Shown here: positions 1 to 6,918 of the stretch, in pieces
Numbering within the stretch: position 1 is the stretch's first letter
Layout: the number at the start of each line of letters is the position of its first letter
Source: Gammaproteobacteria bacterium
Lineage (GTDB): Bacteria > Pseudomonadota > Gammaproteobacteria > UBA12402
Direction of reading: 5' to 3'
Assembly: GCA_028282395.1 (NCBI GenBank)
Contig: JANQHY010000098.1
Span: 1-8,636 of the forward strand
Length of the DNA stretch: 8,636 nucleotides
The notes under the pieces: model-generated
Databases searched by the model: none
What the model was told of the DNA's origin: nothing
The model's input: only the letters and a program-made list of their open reading frames with translations
Program-made: the position numbers and the translations under genes

Positions 1-384
1 TGCAGTAAGTTGATGATTAATAAACAGGTGGGACTCCCATAATGGATTAACACTACTTAAATATTGAACGGTTGCTTCAGCTTCAGTCGGAATAACAACT
101 ACCATGCCAAACCAGTTAGCTAGCGCAGTGACATAACCGACATCGTGGTTATATGCCAGTGTTAATAGGCGTGTAAAGACGCCGCGTTTAGGATGCATCG
201 TGACGATTTCTGCTAATGTTAAAACAAGTAGCAGAATAATGAGTGCGCCGACAATCCAAACAGCATAAGCGCCGCCACCATGCATCCCTGCGGCGACATA
301 ATAGGAGGAGAATAGCCAGCCGCTGCCAATCATCGAGCCTAGACCGGCAGCAATTAATGAGAATAGACCTAATTTATAGTGCAT
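1..384 (-). CDS. APC-superfamily amino-acid permease, N-terminal 128 residues only (3' end beyond window)
   Basis: Inner-membrane amino-acid transporter, seen only as its first 128 residues; the gene runs off the left edge. Reading from ATG at 384, the protein starts MHYKLGLFSLIAAGLGSMIG and carries the APC TM1 glycine motif (GSMIGSG, residues 16-22), a second hydrophobic helix (about 39-60) and a loop with HPKRG. By hand count 95 of 128 residues match the next permease (535-2100), so the two are tandem paralogues. A good Shine-Dalgarno (GAGGAG) lies 8 bases before the ATG. The 150-base gap to the upstream permease holds no convincing terminator, so co-transcription is possible, but an own promoter is not excluded. 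Substrate is inferred from family resemblance only: acidic amino acid, YveA-like H+ symport. Confidence 0.85.
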   Translation of the reverse strand, partial: MHYKLGLFSLIAAGLGSMIGSGWLFSSYYVAAGMHGGGAYAVWIVGALIILLLVLTLAEIVTMHPKRGVFTRLLTLAYNHDVGYVTALANWFGMVVVIPTEAEATVQYLSSVNPLWESHLFINHQLTA

Positions 385-534
385 ATAAACATACTCCTCA
401 ATTTGGCTGGATCGAATGAGATAGAGTCGCCCGACTGTTAGAAACTCATTTCATTATTATCTGTTGCTCCATGAAAAAATAACGAAATTTTTACTAAAAA
501 TATCCTAATAGCTATACCAATTTAGAGAATATTA

Positions 535-2100
535 TTAATGATTAAATTCTGCTGGTCGATCCTTCGGTTGCCGATATTTATAGACCATATAATAGTAGAA
601 ACAGAGACTTGATGCAACTACCAGGGTATAAAACGCAGCGTGCAGAGCGGTATTAAGAGTATCTTGCTTACTTTGGATATTTAGTAGGCCTAAAAGCGTT
701 AGCCAGATCAAATAGATAGCAAATAGATAACTACGCCTGAATGAATACCATATACATGCCCATCTCCAGCGATTATGGACCGCAATATAGATTAAATAGA
801 AAACAGTAATCACACTCGAGGTGAGAACTAAATGAATTTCAGTGGTTGAGCAGTAGAGAATAGTGAAAATGACAAAAAGAATAGGAGAAATTAATATTGC
901 ACAGGGTAAACGATAACGGCGTTCAGCATAATACTCTTTAATACGCAGTCGCATCAGTGCTAATGGGCAGGCCATATAGGAGATAATATGGAATTCACTG
1001 ACTAGAATCATCAATGTTTGCCAACTGCGAAACAGTAAGAGTAGTGATAAGGCTAATACGATATTGAAGACTAATGAGCGGCGAGAAAAGTGATATTTGG
1101 GATGTAGCACGTTGAAAAAGCTTGGCGCCTGTTTTTCTTGCGCCATTGCAGTTAACATGCGGCCAGTCGTGCCGACATAGATAATAGCTGTCCCAGATGG
1201 GCTAACGCAGGCGTCAATATAGAGGATAAGCGCTACCATGTGTAACCCAATTAGCGTAGTGAGTTGGGCAATGGGTGAGTTAAAATTTAGTGCGCCCCAG
1301 CCGCCTTTAAGCATCTGCGGCGGTAGACCACCAATAAAAGCTGTCTGTAGGAGCAAATAGATGGCCAGGGCACCTAGAATTGAGATGACCAATGCGCGTG
1401 GGACATTGCGTGTCGGGTCTTTGGCCTCAGCACAGAAGCTCGCAATACATTGGAAGCCGTTAAAAGCTAAAATAATACCGCCTGACATTACCATTGAGAA
1501 GGTGTGTTCAAGATGGAAAGGTAATAGGGTATGTGTTGGCTGTACGGTGAAGTTACTAGCATGGAAAGAGGTTGCTATAATAATAATGGAGATGGCAATT
1601 GGAATAAGTACTTTAAAAATACTTAAGATATTATTCGATTTAGCTAAGACTCTGGCGCCCCAGAAATTAAGTGTTGCATAGAATATAACCAATAAGGCAA
1701 CGAGTAACAGCCCCAGGTGAGTAAGTTGTCCGTGAACAAAGAGTGAGTCAGCCCAACTGGGTTTAATAGTGCTTAAATATTGCACTGTACCTTCTGCTTC
1801 GGTAGGAATCACTACCACCATGCCAAACCAGTTTGCAACAGCGGTAATATAACCAAGATCGTGATTATAAGCTAAGGTGAGGAGGCGGGTAAATGCACCC
1901 CGTTTCGGGTGAAGGGTAATAATTTCAGCAATGCTGAGTGCTAATAGCAGAATAATCGCACCACCTACCAGCCAGACAGCATAAGCACCGCTGCCGCGCA
2001 TACCTTTAGAGACATAATAAGCAGAGAAAAGCCAGCCACTGCCAATCATTGAGCCCAAGCCTGCTCCTACCAAAGAAAAGAGCCCCATTTTATAACGCAT
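535..2100 (-). CDS. APC-superfamily amino-acid permease (aspartate:proton symporter YveA-like)
   Basis: A 521-residue integral membrane transporter, about the usual length for the YveA-type branch of the APC superfamily, with roughly 12 hydrophobic segments. Visible family marks are the TM1 motif GSMIGSGWLF (16-25), the TM6/loop motif FNGFQ (213-217) followed by EAKDPTRNVPRA (225-236), and the SPSGTAIIYVGTTGR stretch (300-314), which in this branch precedes a conserved cytoplasmic loop. YveA of Bacillus is known to import L-aspartate with protons; that the same substrate applies here is inference. The start is ATG with GAGG 7 bases upstream. It lies directly upstream of, and is about three-quarters identical over the N-terminus to, the truncated permease at 1-384. 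Its GC is visibly higher than that of the genes right of 4560, fitting a resident metabolic gene. Confidence 0.9.
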   Translation of the reverse strand: MRYKMGLFSLVGAGLGSMIGSGWLFSAYYVSKGMRGSGAYAVWLVGGAIILLLALSIAEIITLHPKRGAFTRLLTLAYNHDLGYITAVANWFGMVVVIPTEAEGTVQYLSTIKPSWADSLFVHGQLTHLGLLLVALLVIFYATLNFWGARVLAKSNNILSIFKVLIPIAISIIIIATSFHASNFTVQPTHTLLPFHLEHTFSMVMSGGIILAFNGFQCIASFCAEAKDPTRNVPRALVISILGALAIYLLLQTAFIGGLPPQMLKGGWGALNFNSPIAQLTTLIGLHMVALILYIDACVSPSGTAIIYVGTTGRMLTAMAQEKQAPSFFNVLHPKYHFSRRSLVFNIVLALSLLLLFRSWQTLMILVSEFHIISYMACPLALMRLRIKEYYAERRYRLPCAILISPILFVIFTILYCSTTEIHLVLTSSVITVFYLIYIAVHNRWRWACIWYSFRRSYLFAIYLIWLTLLGLLNIQSKQDTLNTALHAAFYTLVVASSLCFYYYMVYKYRQPKDRPAEFNH

Positions 2101-2136
2101 GCACCTGCCTCTATTTTTTCTGTTTTTTAAACATCA

Positions 2137-2169
2137 GTACAATGTACAAGATTATTGCCTGTTTGGAAA
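2137..2169 (-). promoter_or_regulatory. Possible promoter with palindromic operator for the permease pair
   Basis: On the minus strand TTTCCA (2164-2169) and TACATT (2141-2146) are separated by 17 bases, each matching the sigma70 consensus at four of six positions. The -10 lies inside an 11-base palindrome GTACAATGTAC (2137-2147), which could be a repressor site. It is about 40 bases before the permease start. Weak evidence, since the region is AT-rich and such matches are common. Confidence 0.2.
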
Positions 2170-2334
2170 GAGTAAGTTAATAACGATTAATGTATATCAA
2201 ATGAACAATTTTTTGTTGGGATTATAGCTTAAGGATAATGATAAGGAGCAGTGACGATAATAGTATTAGGAACAGTTCCATGGTATTCTCAGCTACTTAA
2301 AACAAATCTACTAATGTTGAGAGGGCTCTTCGTC

Positions 2335-3015
2335 GTGAATAGAATAAAACTCATTATTTTTGATTGTGATGGTGTGATTGTCGATAGTGAAAAAATCACC
2401 ATGACAGTTTTTGCTCAAGCATTGCGTGAATTAGGGCTGAATTTCTCATTAACGGAGCTATTTGAGAGATTTGTTGGCCCCTCAGTCGCTTGCTGTAATG
2501 AGAAGGTTGAGCAACTACTTGGTAGGCCGCTACCAGCAGGATTTGCCCAGCGTCAGGTCGAGTTGACTAATGAGGCGTTGAAAACCGCGTTAAAACCGGT
2601 GAGAGGAATTCCAGAGATTTTCGCACAACTAGATTATGAATACTGTTTAGCGTCAAATAGCGATCATCAAAAAATTGCCACCTGTTTAAACACAACAAAT
2701 TTGCTGCCCTATTTTAGCGGTAAAATCTTTAGTGCAGTTGAAGATGTGCAGCGCGAAAAACCCGCAGCAGATGTTTATCTGTATGCCGCAGAGCAGATGC
2801 AGAGTGATCCAGAGGAGTGTTTAGTCATTGAAGATAGTCCAACAGGGGTTCAGGCTGCTATTAATGCGGGCATGACAGTATTTGGCTATGCTGAATGTAT
2901 GCCAGCTACTAAGCTTAAACAGGCAGGGGCGCAACTAACGTTTGATAATATGATTGAGCTTCCTGCTATTATTAAAAACTATTTAAGCGAGCAGGGCAGA
3001 GCAGAGAGGATTTGA
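2335..3015 (+). CDS. HAD superfamily subfamily IA phosphatase, YieH-like
   Basis: Soluble phosphohydrolase, probably acting on a small phosphorylated metabolite. With the start used here (GTG at 2335) it has 226 residues, close to the 221 of E. coli YieH (6-phosphogluconate phosphatase), which it resembles along its length. All four HAD motifs are present: DCDG with nucleophile D10 and acid D12, SNS at 107-109, K142 in REKP, and the metal-binding ED at 166-167. The segment between motifs I and II is the helical cap of subfamily IA. A longer frame opens at GTG 2251, adding 28 residues that precede the usual family N-terminus. There AAGGAG is only 2 bases from the codon, while GAGAGGG sits 9 bases before GTG 2335, so the shorter form is preferred. 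It stands alone on the plus strand and its stop is 5 bases from the stop of the converging acetyltransferase gene. Exact substrate unknown. Confidence 0.85.
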   Translation: MNRIKLIIFDCDGVIVDSEKITMTVFAQALRELGLNFSLTELFERFVGPSVACCNEKVEQLLGRPLPAGFAQRQVELTNEALKTALKPVRGIPEIFAQLDYEYCLASNSDHQKIATCLNTTNLLPYFSGKIFSAVEDVQREKPAADVYLYAAEQMQSDPEECLVIEDSPTGVQAAINAGMTVFGYAECMPATKLKQAGAQLTFDNMIELPAIIKNYLSEQGRAERI

Positions 3016-3020
3016 GATTA

Positions 3021-3542
3021 TCATGAGCTTTTCTGTTGTAGCCAATCTTCAACAGTAATCGCCCAGCGCTCGTGATCACACCAAACATCGTTGATACATA
3101 AATAGTGTGGCGAGTATCCCTCTTTGCGAAAACCGTTGTGTTTAACTAGATTAATTGAAGCGATATTTTCAGGCTGAATATTTGCTTCGAGACGATGTAA
3201 CCCCAGCTCAGTAAAAGCTTGATTGATTACTAATTTCATTGCTGCACTCATATATCCTTGGCCGGCATAATCTGCTACAACATAATATCCCAGGTAAGCA
3301 TTTTGAAAAAGTCCGTGGATAATCTCATTTAGATTAATAACACCTATAATATTGCTACTGTCATCATGGATAATATAACTTTTTTGGTTGGGCTGTTGGC
3401 TGCGCTGTAAGTAGTCATCAAACTCCTCTTTGGTTAGTGGTACTTTCACCCAGGGATGAAGGAAAGTCTGGCTACGCTGCATAGCGCTCAGAAAAGGATT
3501 TTCATCTTCTAGTATTAGGGGGCGAATTGATAAGTTTTCCAT
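3021..3542 (-). CDS. GNAT-family N-acetyltransferase, RimJ/RimL type
   Basis: A 173-residue cytoplasmic acetyltransferase, normal length for a single-domain RimJ/RimL-type GNAT. The acetyl-CoA pyrophosphate-binding segment is AGQGYMSAAM (93-102), followed by the conserved LHRLEANIQPENIASINLVKHNGFRKEG region (115-142, motif B), where an Asn (N131) and the GF turn are family-typical. The N-terminal IRPL strand is also characteristic. Family members acetylate alpha-amino groups of ribosomal proteins or of small molecules and antibiotics; the substrate here cannot be read from sequence. ATG start with strong AAAGGAG 7 bases upstream. It begins 24 bases after the DUF2520 gene on the same strand, so the two are probably co-transcribed, and it converges on the HAD gene. 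Confidence 0.88.
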   Translation of the reverse strand: MENLSIRPLILEDENPFLSAMQRSQTFLHPWVKVPLTKEEFDDYLQRSQQPNQKSYIIHDDSSNIIGVINLNEIIHGLFQNAYLGYYVVADYAGQGYMSAAMKLVINQAFTELGLHRLEANIQPENIASINLVKHNGFRKEGYSPHYLCINDVWCDHERWAITVEDWLQQKSS

Positions 3543-3566
3543 TTATCTACTCCTTTATATCGAAGA

Positions 3567-4424
3567 TTAGTCTAACAACTCTCTGATCTCCTTTTCAACT
3601 TTTTCTGGTAAATCAGCAATATCAAGTGTTGATCGTGCTAATGTCTTGTAAAGTTGATGTATTTGGTGATTTCCATTGAGTGCTTTTAGATGTTGCTCAA
3701 TTAAATTTACATCTCCGCGCTCAATAGGGCCAGTTAATGCGCGCTGCGGTGATTTTACCTCGCTAATATTATTGATAGTTCCTTGCATAAGATTAACGAT
3801 AATCTCTGTATTGAGGTTATTTTCGACGCCTGCCTCTTGTAGACAGAGCAGAGCATTGTGATAAATTGCTACTAGATAGTTAGCAGCAAAGACCCCGGCA
3901 GCATGATAAGTGCTTTTTTTATCGCTATCTACCTGATAAGTGATTGAACCAATTGCTTTAAACAGTGAAGATAAAGCCGTTATTGCTGCCTCGTCACCTT
4001 CGATAGCACAGTAAGTTCCATGATACTGCTTAACACTTCTCTCAGGCAGGTTAAAACTTCTCATTGGGTGAACGCTCGCGACTAGACAATTTCTGTCTTT
4101 CACTGCATGTAGTATATGTGAGGAGAGTCCACCACAGCAGTGTAAGACGATGCTAGAACTTTTAAGTTGAGTGGTTTGGCTAAGTATTTCACAACAGTGC
4201 TTAATAATATCATCAGGTGTAGTAATAAAGGTGATATCGGCAGCAGGAAGATTGGTAATACTGTCAATTGGTTGCCCTTGGCCAATGAATTTAACTGCTT
4301 CTGTCGCGCTAGTTATTGAAGTATTACATACGCCGTGAATAGTGGCATTTTGGTGCAAAACTAGTAATCTAGCAATGGTCTTGCCTACTTTTCCAGCACC
4401 AATGATATTGATAGTTGGCCGCAC
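3567..4424 (-). CDS. Rossmann-fold and DUF2520 domain protein (putative NAD(P)-dependent oxidoreductase)
   Basis: Cytoplasmic dinucleotide-binding protein of 285 residues with this start. The N-terminal Rossmann domain shows the nucleotide loop GAGKVG (9-14), and the middle has the HPMRSF motif (119-124). The C-terminal helical DUF2520 domain carries YHAAGVFAANY (173-183) and the hallmark ALTGPIERGD (229-238). The family resembles F420-dependent NADP oxidoreductases and 6-phosphogluconate dehydrogenase-like enzymes; the physiological substrate is not established. The open frame extends upstream to a TTG at 4487 (306 residues), but that codon has no Shine-Dalgarno. GTG at 4424 has GGAG 8 bases upstream and starts just before the Rossmann strand, so it is preferred. 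It is the first gene of a probable two-gene operon with the GNAT gene. Confidence 0.85.
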   Translation of the reverse strand: MRPTINIIGAGKVGKTIARLLVLHQNATIHGVCNTSITSATEAVKFIGQGQPIDSITNLPAADITFITTPDDIIKHCCEILSQTTQLKSSSIVLHCCGGLSSHILHAVKDRNCLVASVHPMRSFNLPERSVKQYHGTYCAIEGDEAAITALSSLFKAIGSITYQVDSDKKSTYHAAGVFAANYLVAIYHNALLCLQEAGVENNLNTEIIVNLMQGTINNISEVKSPQRALTGPIERGDVNLIEQHLKALNGNHQIHQLYKTLARSTLDIADLPEKVEKEIRELLD

Positions 4425-4518
4425 GTCTATTTCTCCAATTCGAACCTGGAATGGCGCTAACGTAGCACTCCTAGGGAATGAAGTCAATTTCTTAATCCAA
4501 TCTTAATACTCTACGACT

Positions 4519-4547
4519 ATTATAAATAGCGAAATAGTGCTTCTGAT
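4519..4547 (-). promoter_or_regulatory. Possible promoter of the DUF2520-GNAT operon
   Basis: A perfect minus-strand -10 box TATAAT lies at 4519-4524, about 95 bases before the GTG start. The hexamer 17 bases upstream (ATCAGA, 4542-4547) is a poor -35, so an activator or another spacing may apply. This is the divergent gap shared with the kinase-like gene; no equally good plus-strand promoter was found in it. Confidence 0.3.
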
Positions 4548-4594
4548 TACAGTCATGAATGACATTGGCGAGTATAGTAAAGGAGTAAGATGGC

Positions 4595-5896
4595 ATGTTT
4601 AAAGCGTTATTTATAGAAAAAGCTCCAATAAGAAAAATTATGGATGTTATTATCACCAATATCATTAACCTTCCACATCGTTATAATCCCAAAAAGGGTG
4701 AGATAGTTACTAATATATTAGCAAATAACGAAACAATCGATTTGAGTCAATACCAAGCAAAATGTCTTTCTAATAGTAATATCGGCATAGTTATTCATGT
4801 TCATCATCAACTGGAGAGGGAAGGATTTATTGTTAAAATAATTTCCCAGGAGTTAAATAATATTGAGCTATGTAAAAAAAATAGCAAAAATGCACCAATA
4901 CTCTATTCTGAGATATGCGAAAATCAAACCTATATAGCAATGAAACATTGTGGAAAAAGCCTTTTTGACTTTATCAAAAATAATCCTAATAAGAAAGAGA
5001 GCATGATTATGCAGCTATTAAGCTATCTCAATAAAAATAGAGATCTAAATAGCGTACTTCTTGATCTGAATGCGGATGCATTTGTTGTCAATAAAAATAG
5101 TTGTTTAGCCTGTGTTGATCTTGATAGTATTACTAAAGTCCCACAAGAAGAGGAGTTGCCACTAAAATGGTTTCTTGATCATAATGCTATAACGTTGGGT
5201 TATTACTCTGCAGAGGAGGTGGCCGAGATTAATAGTGTCAAAGATTATAGTCGCGAGAGACTCAGCGAGAAGAAGTTTAATCTTAAAGAGATGCAACGCC
5301 ATTTATTAGCACTCATTCTGCTTGAAATAGCCGCAGATAAGCCGATCTCAGAATTGCAAGAACAGAAAGAGCTATTAAAGAATCGTGCGAAAAATAATCA
5401 ATTGAATGGGGTGTTTAACCATGATCTACTCAAACCACTAAATATTGATAAAAATATCCAGTCTATGATTACTTTTCTGCTTAATCCGGATAGCATTAAT
5501 TATAATAAAGTGCCTAATAAATTTAAAAATTTAATGAAGATTTACCGTGACAGTGATGATGATCAATTAAATAATAAAAGTAGCAATGGTAGAAAATGTG
5601 GTATCGGGTTATTGAGTTTTGGTATTTTCGGTGATGTTTTCACAGGTGGGTTCGCTGCATTGTCGGCTGCACCAATCAGTAACACAGCGATATCAGCTAT
5701 GGCACTATTCTTTGCTAGCAATCCTTATGGTTGGGCAATTATGGGGGGTCTTGCTGTGATAGCTATTATAGGCGTCACCTGCTTAGCGCTCTCTAAAAAA
5801 TCTCGCTGCCAGAATACAGATGAACCGGCGTCAGTAGGAATAGATAATCAGGTTTCAATTAATGATAGTGTAATTTATGAAATAAAAGGAGCTTGA
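4595..5896 (+). CDS. Kinase-fold (probable pseudokinase) protein with C-terminal membrane anchor; candidate effector
   Basis: A 433-residue protein with no family I can name at whole-protein level. Residues about 60-315 follow the order of a protein-kinase fold. FIVKII (78-83) fits the beta3 strand with the ATP-anchoring Lys (K81). YIAMKHCGKSLFDFI (113-127) fits beta5, hinge and alphaD. DLNADAFVV (157-165) fits the catalytic loop, and VDLD (174-177) takes the place of DFG. The spacing from loop Asp D157 to D175 is exactly canonical. GYYSAEEV (202-209) sits at the APE position and HLLALILLEIAADKP (236-250) at alphaF. The glycine-rich loop is not recognisable, HRD lacks His and Arg, and the metal-binding Asn is Ala162, suggesting a pseudokinase or atypical kinase. 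After a hydrophilic linker come glycine/alanine-rich hydrophobic segments (about 335-359 and 363-399, strongest 379-399), then a 34-residue polar tail. ATG has AAAGGAG 9 bases upstream. The gene is AT-rich compared with those to its left. Delivery into a host cell is speculation. Confidence 0.8.
   Translation: MFKALFIEKAPIRKIMDVIITNIINLPHRYNPKKGEIVTNILANNETIDLSQYQAKCLSNSNIGIVIHVHHQLEREGFIVKIISQELNNIELCKKNSKNAPILYSEICENQTYIAMKHCGKSLFDFIKNNPNKKESMIMQLLSYLNKNRDLNSVLLDLNADAFVVNKNSCLACVDLDSITKVPQEEELPLKWFLDHNAITLGYYSAEEVAEINSVKDYSRERLSEKKFNLKEMQRHLLALILLEIAADKPISELQEQKELLKNRAKNNQLNGVFNHDLLKPLNIDKNIQSMITFLLNPDSINYNKVPNKFKNLMKIYRDSDDDQLNNKSSNGRKCGIGLLSFGIFGDVFTGGFAALSAAPISNTAISAMALFFASNPYGWAIMGGLAVIAIIGVTCLALSKKSRCQNTDEPASVGIDNQVSINDSVIYEIKGA
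5832..5896 (+). repeat. Direct repeat copy A: 3' end of the kinase-like gene
   Basis: The final 65 bases of the kinase-like gene, including its TGA, match 6844-6908 at 50 of 65 positions without gaps, in the same orientation. The longest identical run is 14 bases, 5858-5871. Copy A encodes the C-terminal peptide ending SINDSVIYEIKGA. Confidence 0.85.
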
Positions 5897-5903
5897 AAAA
5901 GCT
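5890..5903 (-). terminator. Weak hairpin between the convergent kinase-like and hydrolase genes
   Basis: AGCTT (5890-5894) and AAGCT (5899-5903) form a 5-bp stem around a 4-base loop, overlapping the last codons of the kinase-like gene. On the minus strand it is followed by a T-rich stretch, so it could end hydrolase transcription. The stem is short and low in GC, so this is tentative. Confidence 0.25.
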
Positions 5904-5924
5904 ATAAAGTTATTAGTTTTCTCA

Positions 5925-6752
5925 CTATTTCATTTGAATATTAGCGTTTTTACTCAAAAAATCTATAAGAGATACGGTTAGCTCTTCAAGCGCTTCAAGT
6001 ATGATTCCATGCGCACCAGGGAATTCTAATAACATAGAATTAGGAATCTTTTCTTTAAGTTCCTTAGCTTCATCGGGAGAGCTAATTTTATCTTCATACC
6101 CATAGCCAATAAGCGTTGGAACATTAATTTCTGATAAATTAATAATGCCTTTGAATTCTTCTAATGCTCTAAATTGCCGTTCCTGATCAATTATAGATTG
6201 GATGGGTTCTGTTTCAGACATGGTTGTCCGTAAGTTTTGAACCTTTTTTTTATTGCTGATGAATGCTTCTCCATATCCCCAGGCTAATATTGAGGAGAAT
6301 AATTGGTCAAAACTGGCTCCATCTTTAAATGATAACAGTAGTGCTCGCAGCCCTTCAACAGTCGCTAAACGCCATTTAGGTGTCGAATTTAACAAAACCA
6401 ATTTCTCTAATTTATGAGGGTATCTAGCTGCAATAGATTGTGCAATAGCTGATCCCATTGATTGTCCTACAACATTGACTAATTCATTGCCAAAAACTTG
6501 CTCTATGAGAATAGCCGTATCATCGGCCATCGAATCAATATCAAAGGTTTCACTATTATCTGTTGTATTGCCGATGCCTCTATTATCAAAAACGAGAATT
6601 CTAAACTTATCAGTTAGTTTTTCAATGATAGGGGTCCAGTACTGATGATCTGCCCACAAGCCGGAGATAAGAACTAATGGAGGGGTATGCGAATTACTTT
6701 CTCCATGCAATTCATAATAATAATTTGCCCCGTTAATATTAGTCATTGACAT
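5925..6752 (-). CDS. Alpha/beta-fold hydrolase
   Basis: A 275-residue soluble serine hydrolase with no signal peptide. The catalytic triad is readable: nucleophile elbow GQSMG (96-100) with S98, acid D221 in the loop after strand LIGYGYED, and H248 in GAHG. The oxyanion region ISGLWADHQYW (29-39) and DNRGIGNT (56-63) are typical of the BioH/3-oxoadipate enol-lactonase/AB-hydrolase-1 group. The substrate (ester, lactone or peptide) cannot be told from sequence. Start ATG 6752 has only a weak AAGAG upstream; a second ATG two codons later is possible. The gene is convergent with the kinase-like gene (28-base gap) and is bracketed by the two copies of that gene's 3' end, so it sits between an intact and a broken paralogue. 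It may therefore have arrived by the same rearrangement. Confidence 0.88.
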   Translation of the reverse strand: MSMTNINGANYYYELHGESNSHTPPLVLISGLWADHQYWTPIIEKLTDKFRILVFDNRGIGNTTDNSETFDIDSMADDTAILIEQVFGNELVNVVGQSMGSAIAQSIAARYPHKLEKLVLLNSTPKWRLATVEGLRALLLSFKDGASFDQLFSSILAWGYGEAFISNKKKVQNLRTTMSETEPIQSIIDQERQFRALEEFKGIINLSEINVPTLIGYGYEDKISSPDEAKELKEKIPNSMLLEFPGAHGIILEALEELTVSLIDFLSKNANIQMK

Positions 6753-6786
6753 AATGATACTTTGCTCTTTGTAATAAATACCCAGG

Positions 6787-6815
6787 ATTATGCCAAAATA
6801 AACTCAGGCATACAA
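6787..6815 (-). promoter_or_regulatory. Predicted sigma70-type promoter of the alpha/beta hydrolase gene
   Basis: Minus-strand TTGTAT (6810-6815), a 17-base spacer and CATAAT (6787-6792) place a start of transcription near 6780, about 28 bases before the hydrolase ATG. The -10 matches five of six consensus bases, the -35 three of six. It lies just downstream, in the direction of hydrolase transcription, of the tail remnant. Confidence 0.4.
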
Positions 6816-6843
6816 GATAAGACAAGACGAAGTAGCAAAATAG

Positions 6844-6908
6844 TAGTAGTAATAAATAAAGAATTCTCTATTAATGATAGTGTGAGTTATGACATGAAAA
6901 GTGCTTGA
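6844..6908 (+). pseudogene. 3' remnant of a kinase-like-gene paralogue (direct repeat copy B)
   Basis: This segment repeats the last 65 bases of the 4595-5896 gene at 50/65 identity, ungapped, in the same orientation and ending in the same TGA. In frame it reads NKEFSINDSVSYDMKSA-stop against DNQVSINDSVIYEIKGA-stop in the intact gene, so the peptide is conserved as well as the DNA. Upstream the frame stays open only to a stop at 6747, with no start codon, kinase motifs or hydrophobic anchor. A basic stretch (DKTRRSSK, 6816-6839) loosely recalls the KKSR just after the anchor of the intact protein. I read it as the stump of a tandem paralogue or a duplicated tail, not as an active gene. Confidence 0.7.
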
Positions 6909-6918
6909 TAAAAGTGTG

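Noticed and set aside
425..436. Inverted repeat AGTCG-CC-CGACT between the two permease genes
   Set aside because: Five-base arms with a two-base loop and no T-run on either side; too small to call a terminator or an operator.
1361..1681. Plus-strand open frame of 106 codons
   Set aside because: It lies wholly antisense to the well-supported permease and has no family resemblance or ribosome binding site.
2251..2334. N-terminal 28-residue extension of the HAD phosphatase as a signal peptide
   Set aside because: It lacks a clear n-h-c layout, YieH-like enzymes are cytoplasmic, and the internal GTG at 2335 gives the family-typical length.
3676..3861. Plus-strand 61-codon open frame
   Set aside because: Antisense shadow of the DUF2520 gene.
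4100..4285. Minus-strand 61-codon open frame
   Set aside because: Out-of-frame overlap inside the DUF2520 coding region, which has clear family motifs in the other frame.
4573..4578. TATAGT as a -10 box for the kinase-like gene
   Set aside because: Transcription from it would start within or after the Shine-Dalgarno at 4579-4585, and no -35 is present at suitable distance.
5832..6908. Insertion-sequence or att-type explanation for the direct repeats around the hydrolase
   Set aside because: The copies are diverged (77%), one is an intact gene end, and no transposase, terminal inverted repeats or integrase is visible; a gene-remnant explanation fits better.
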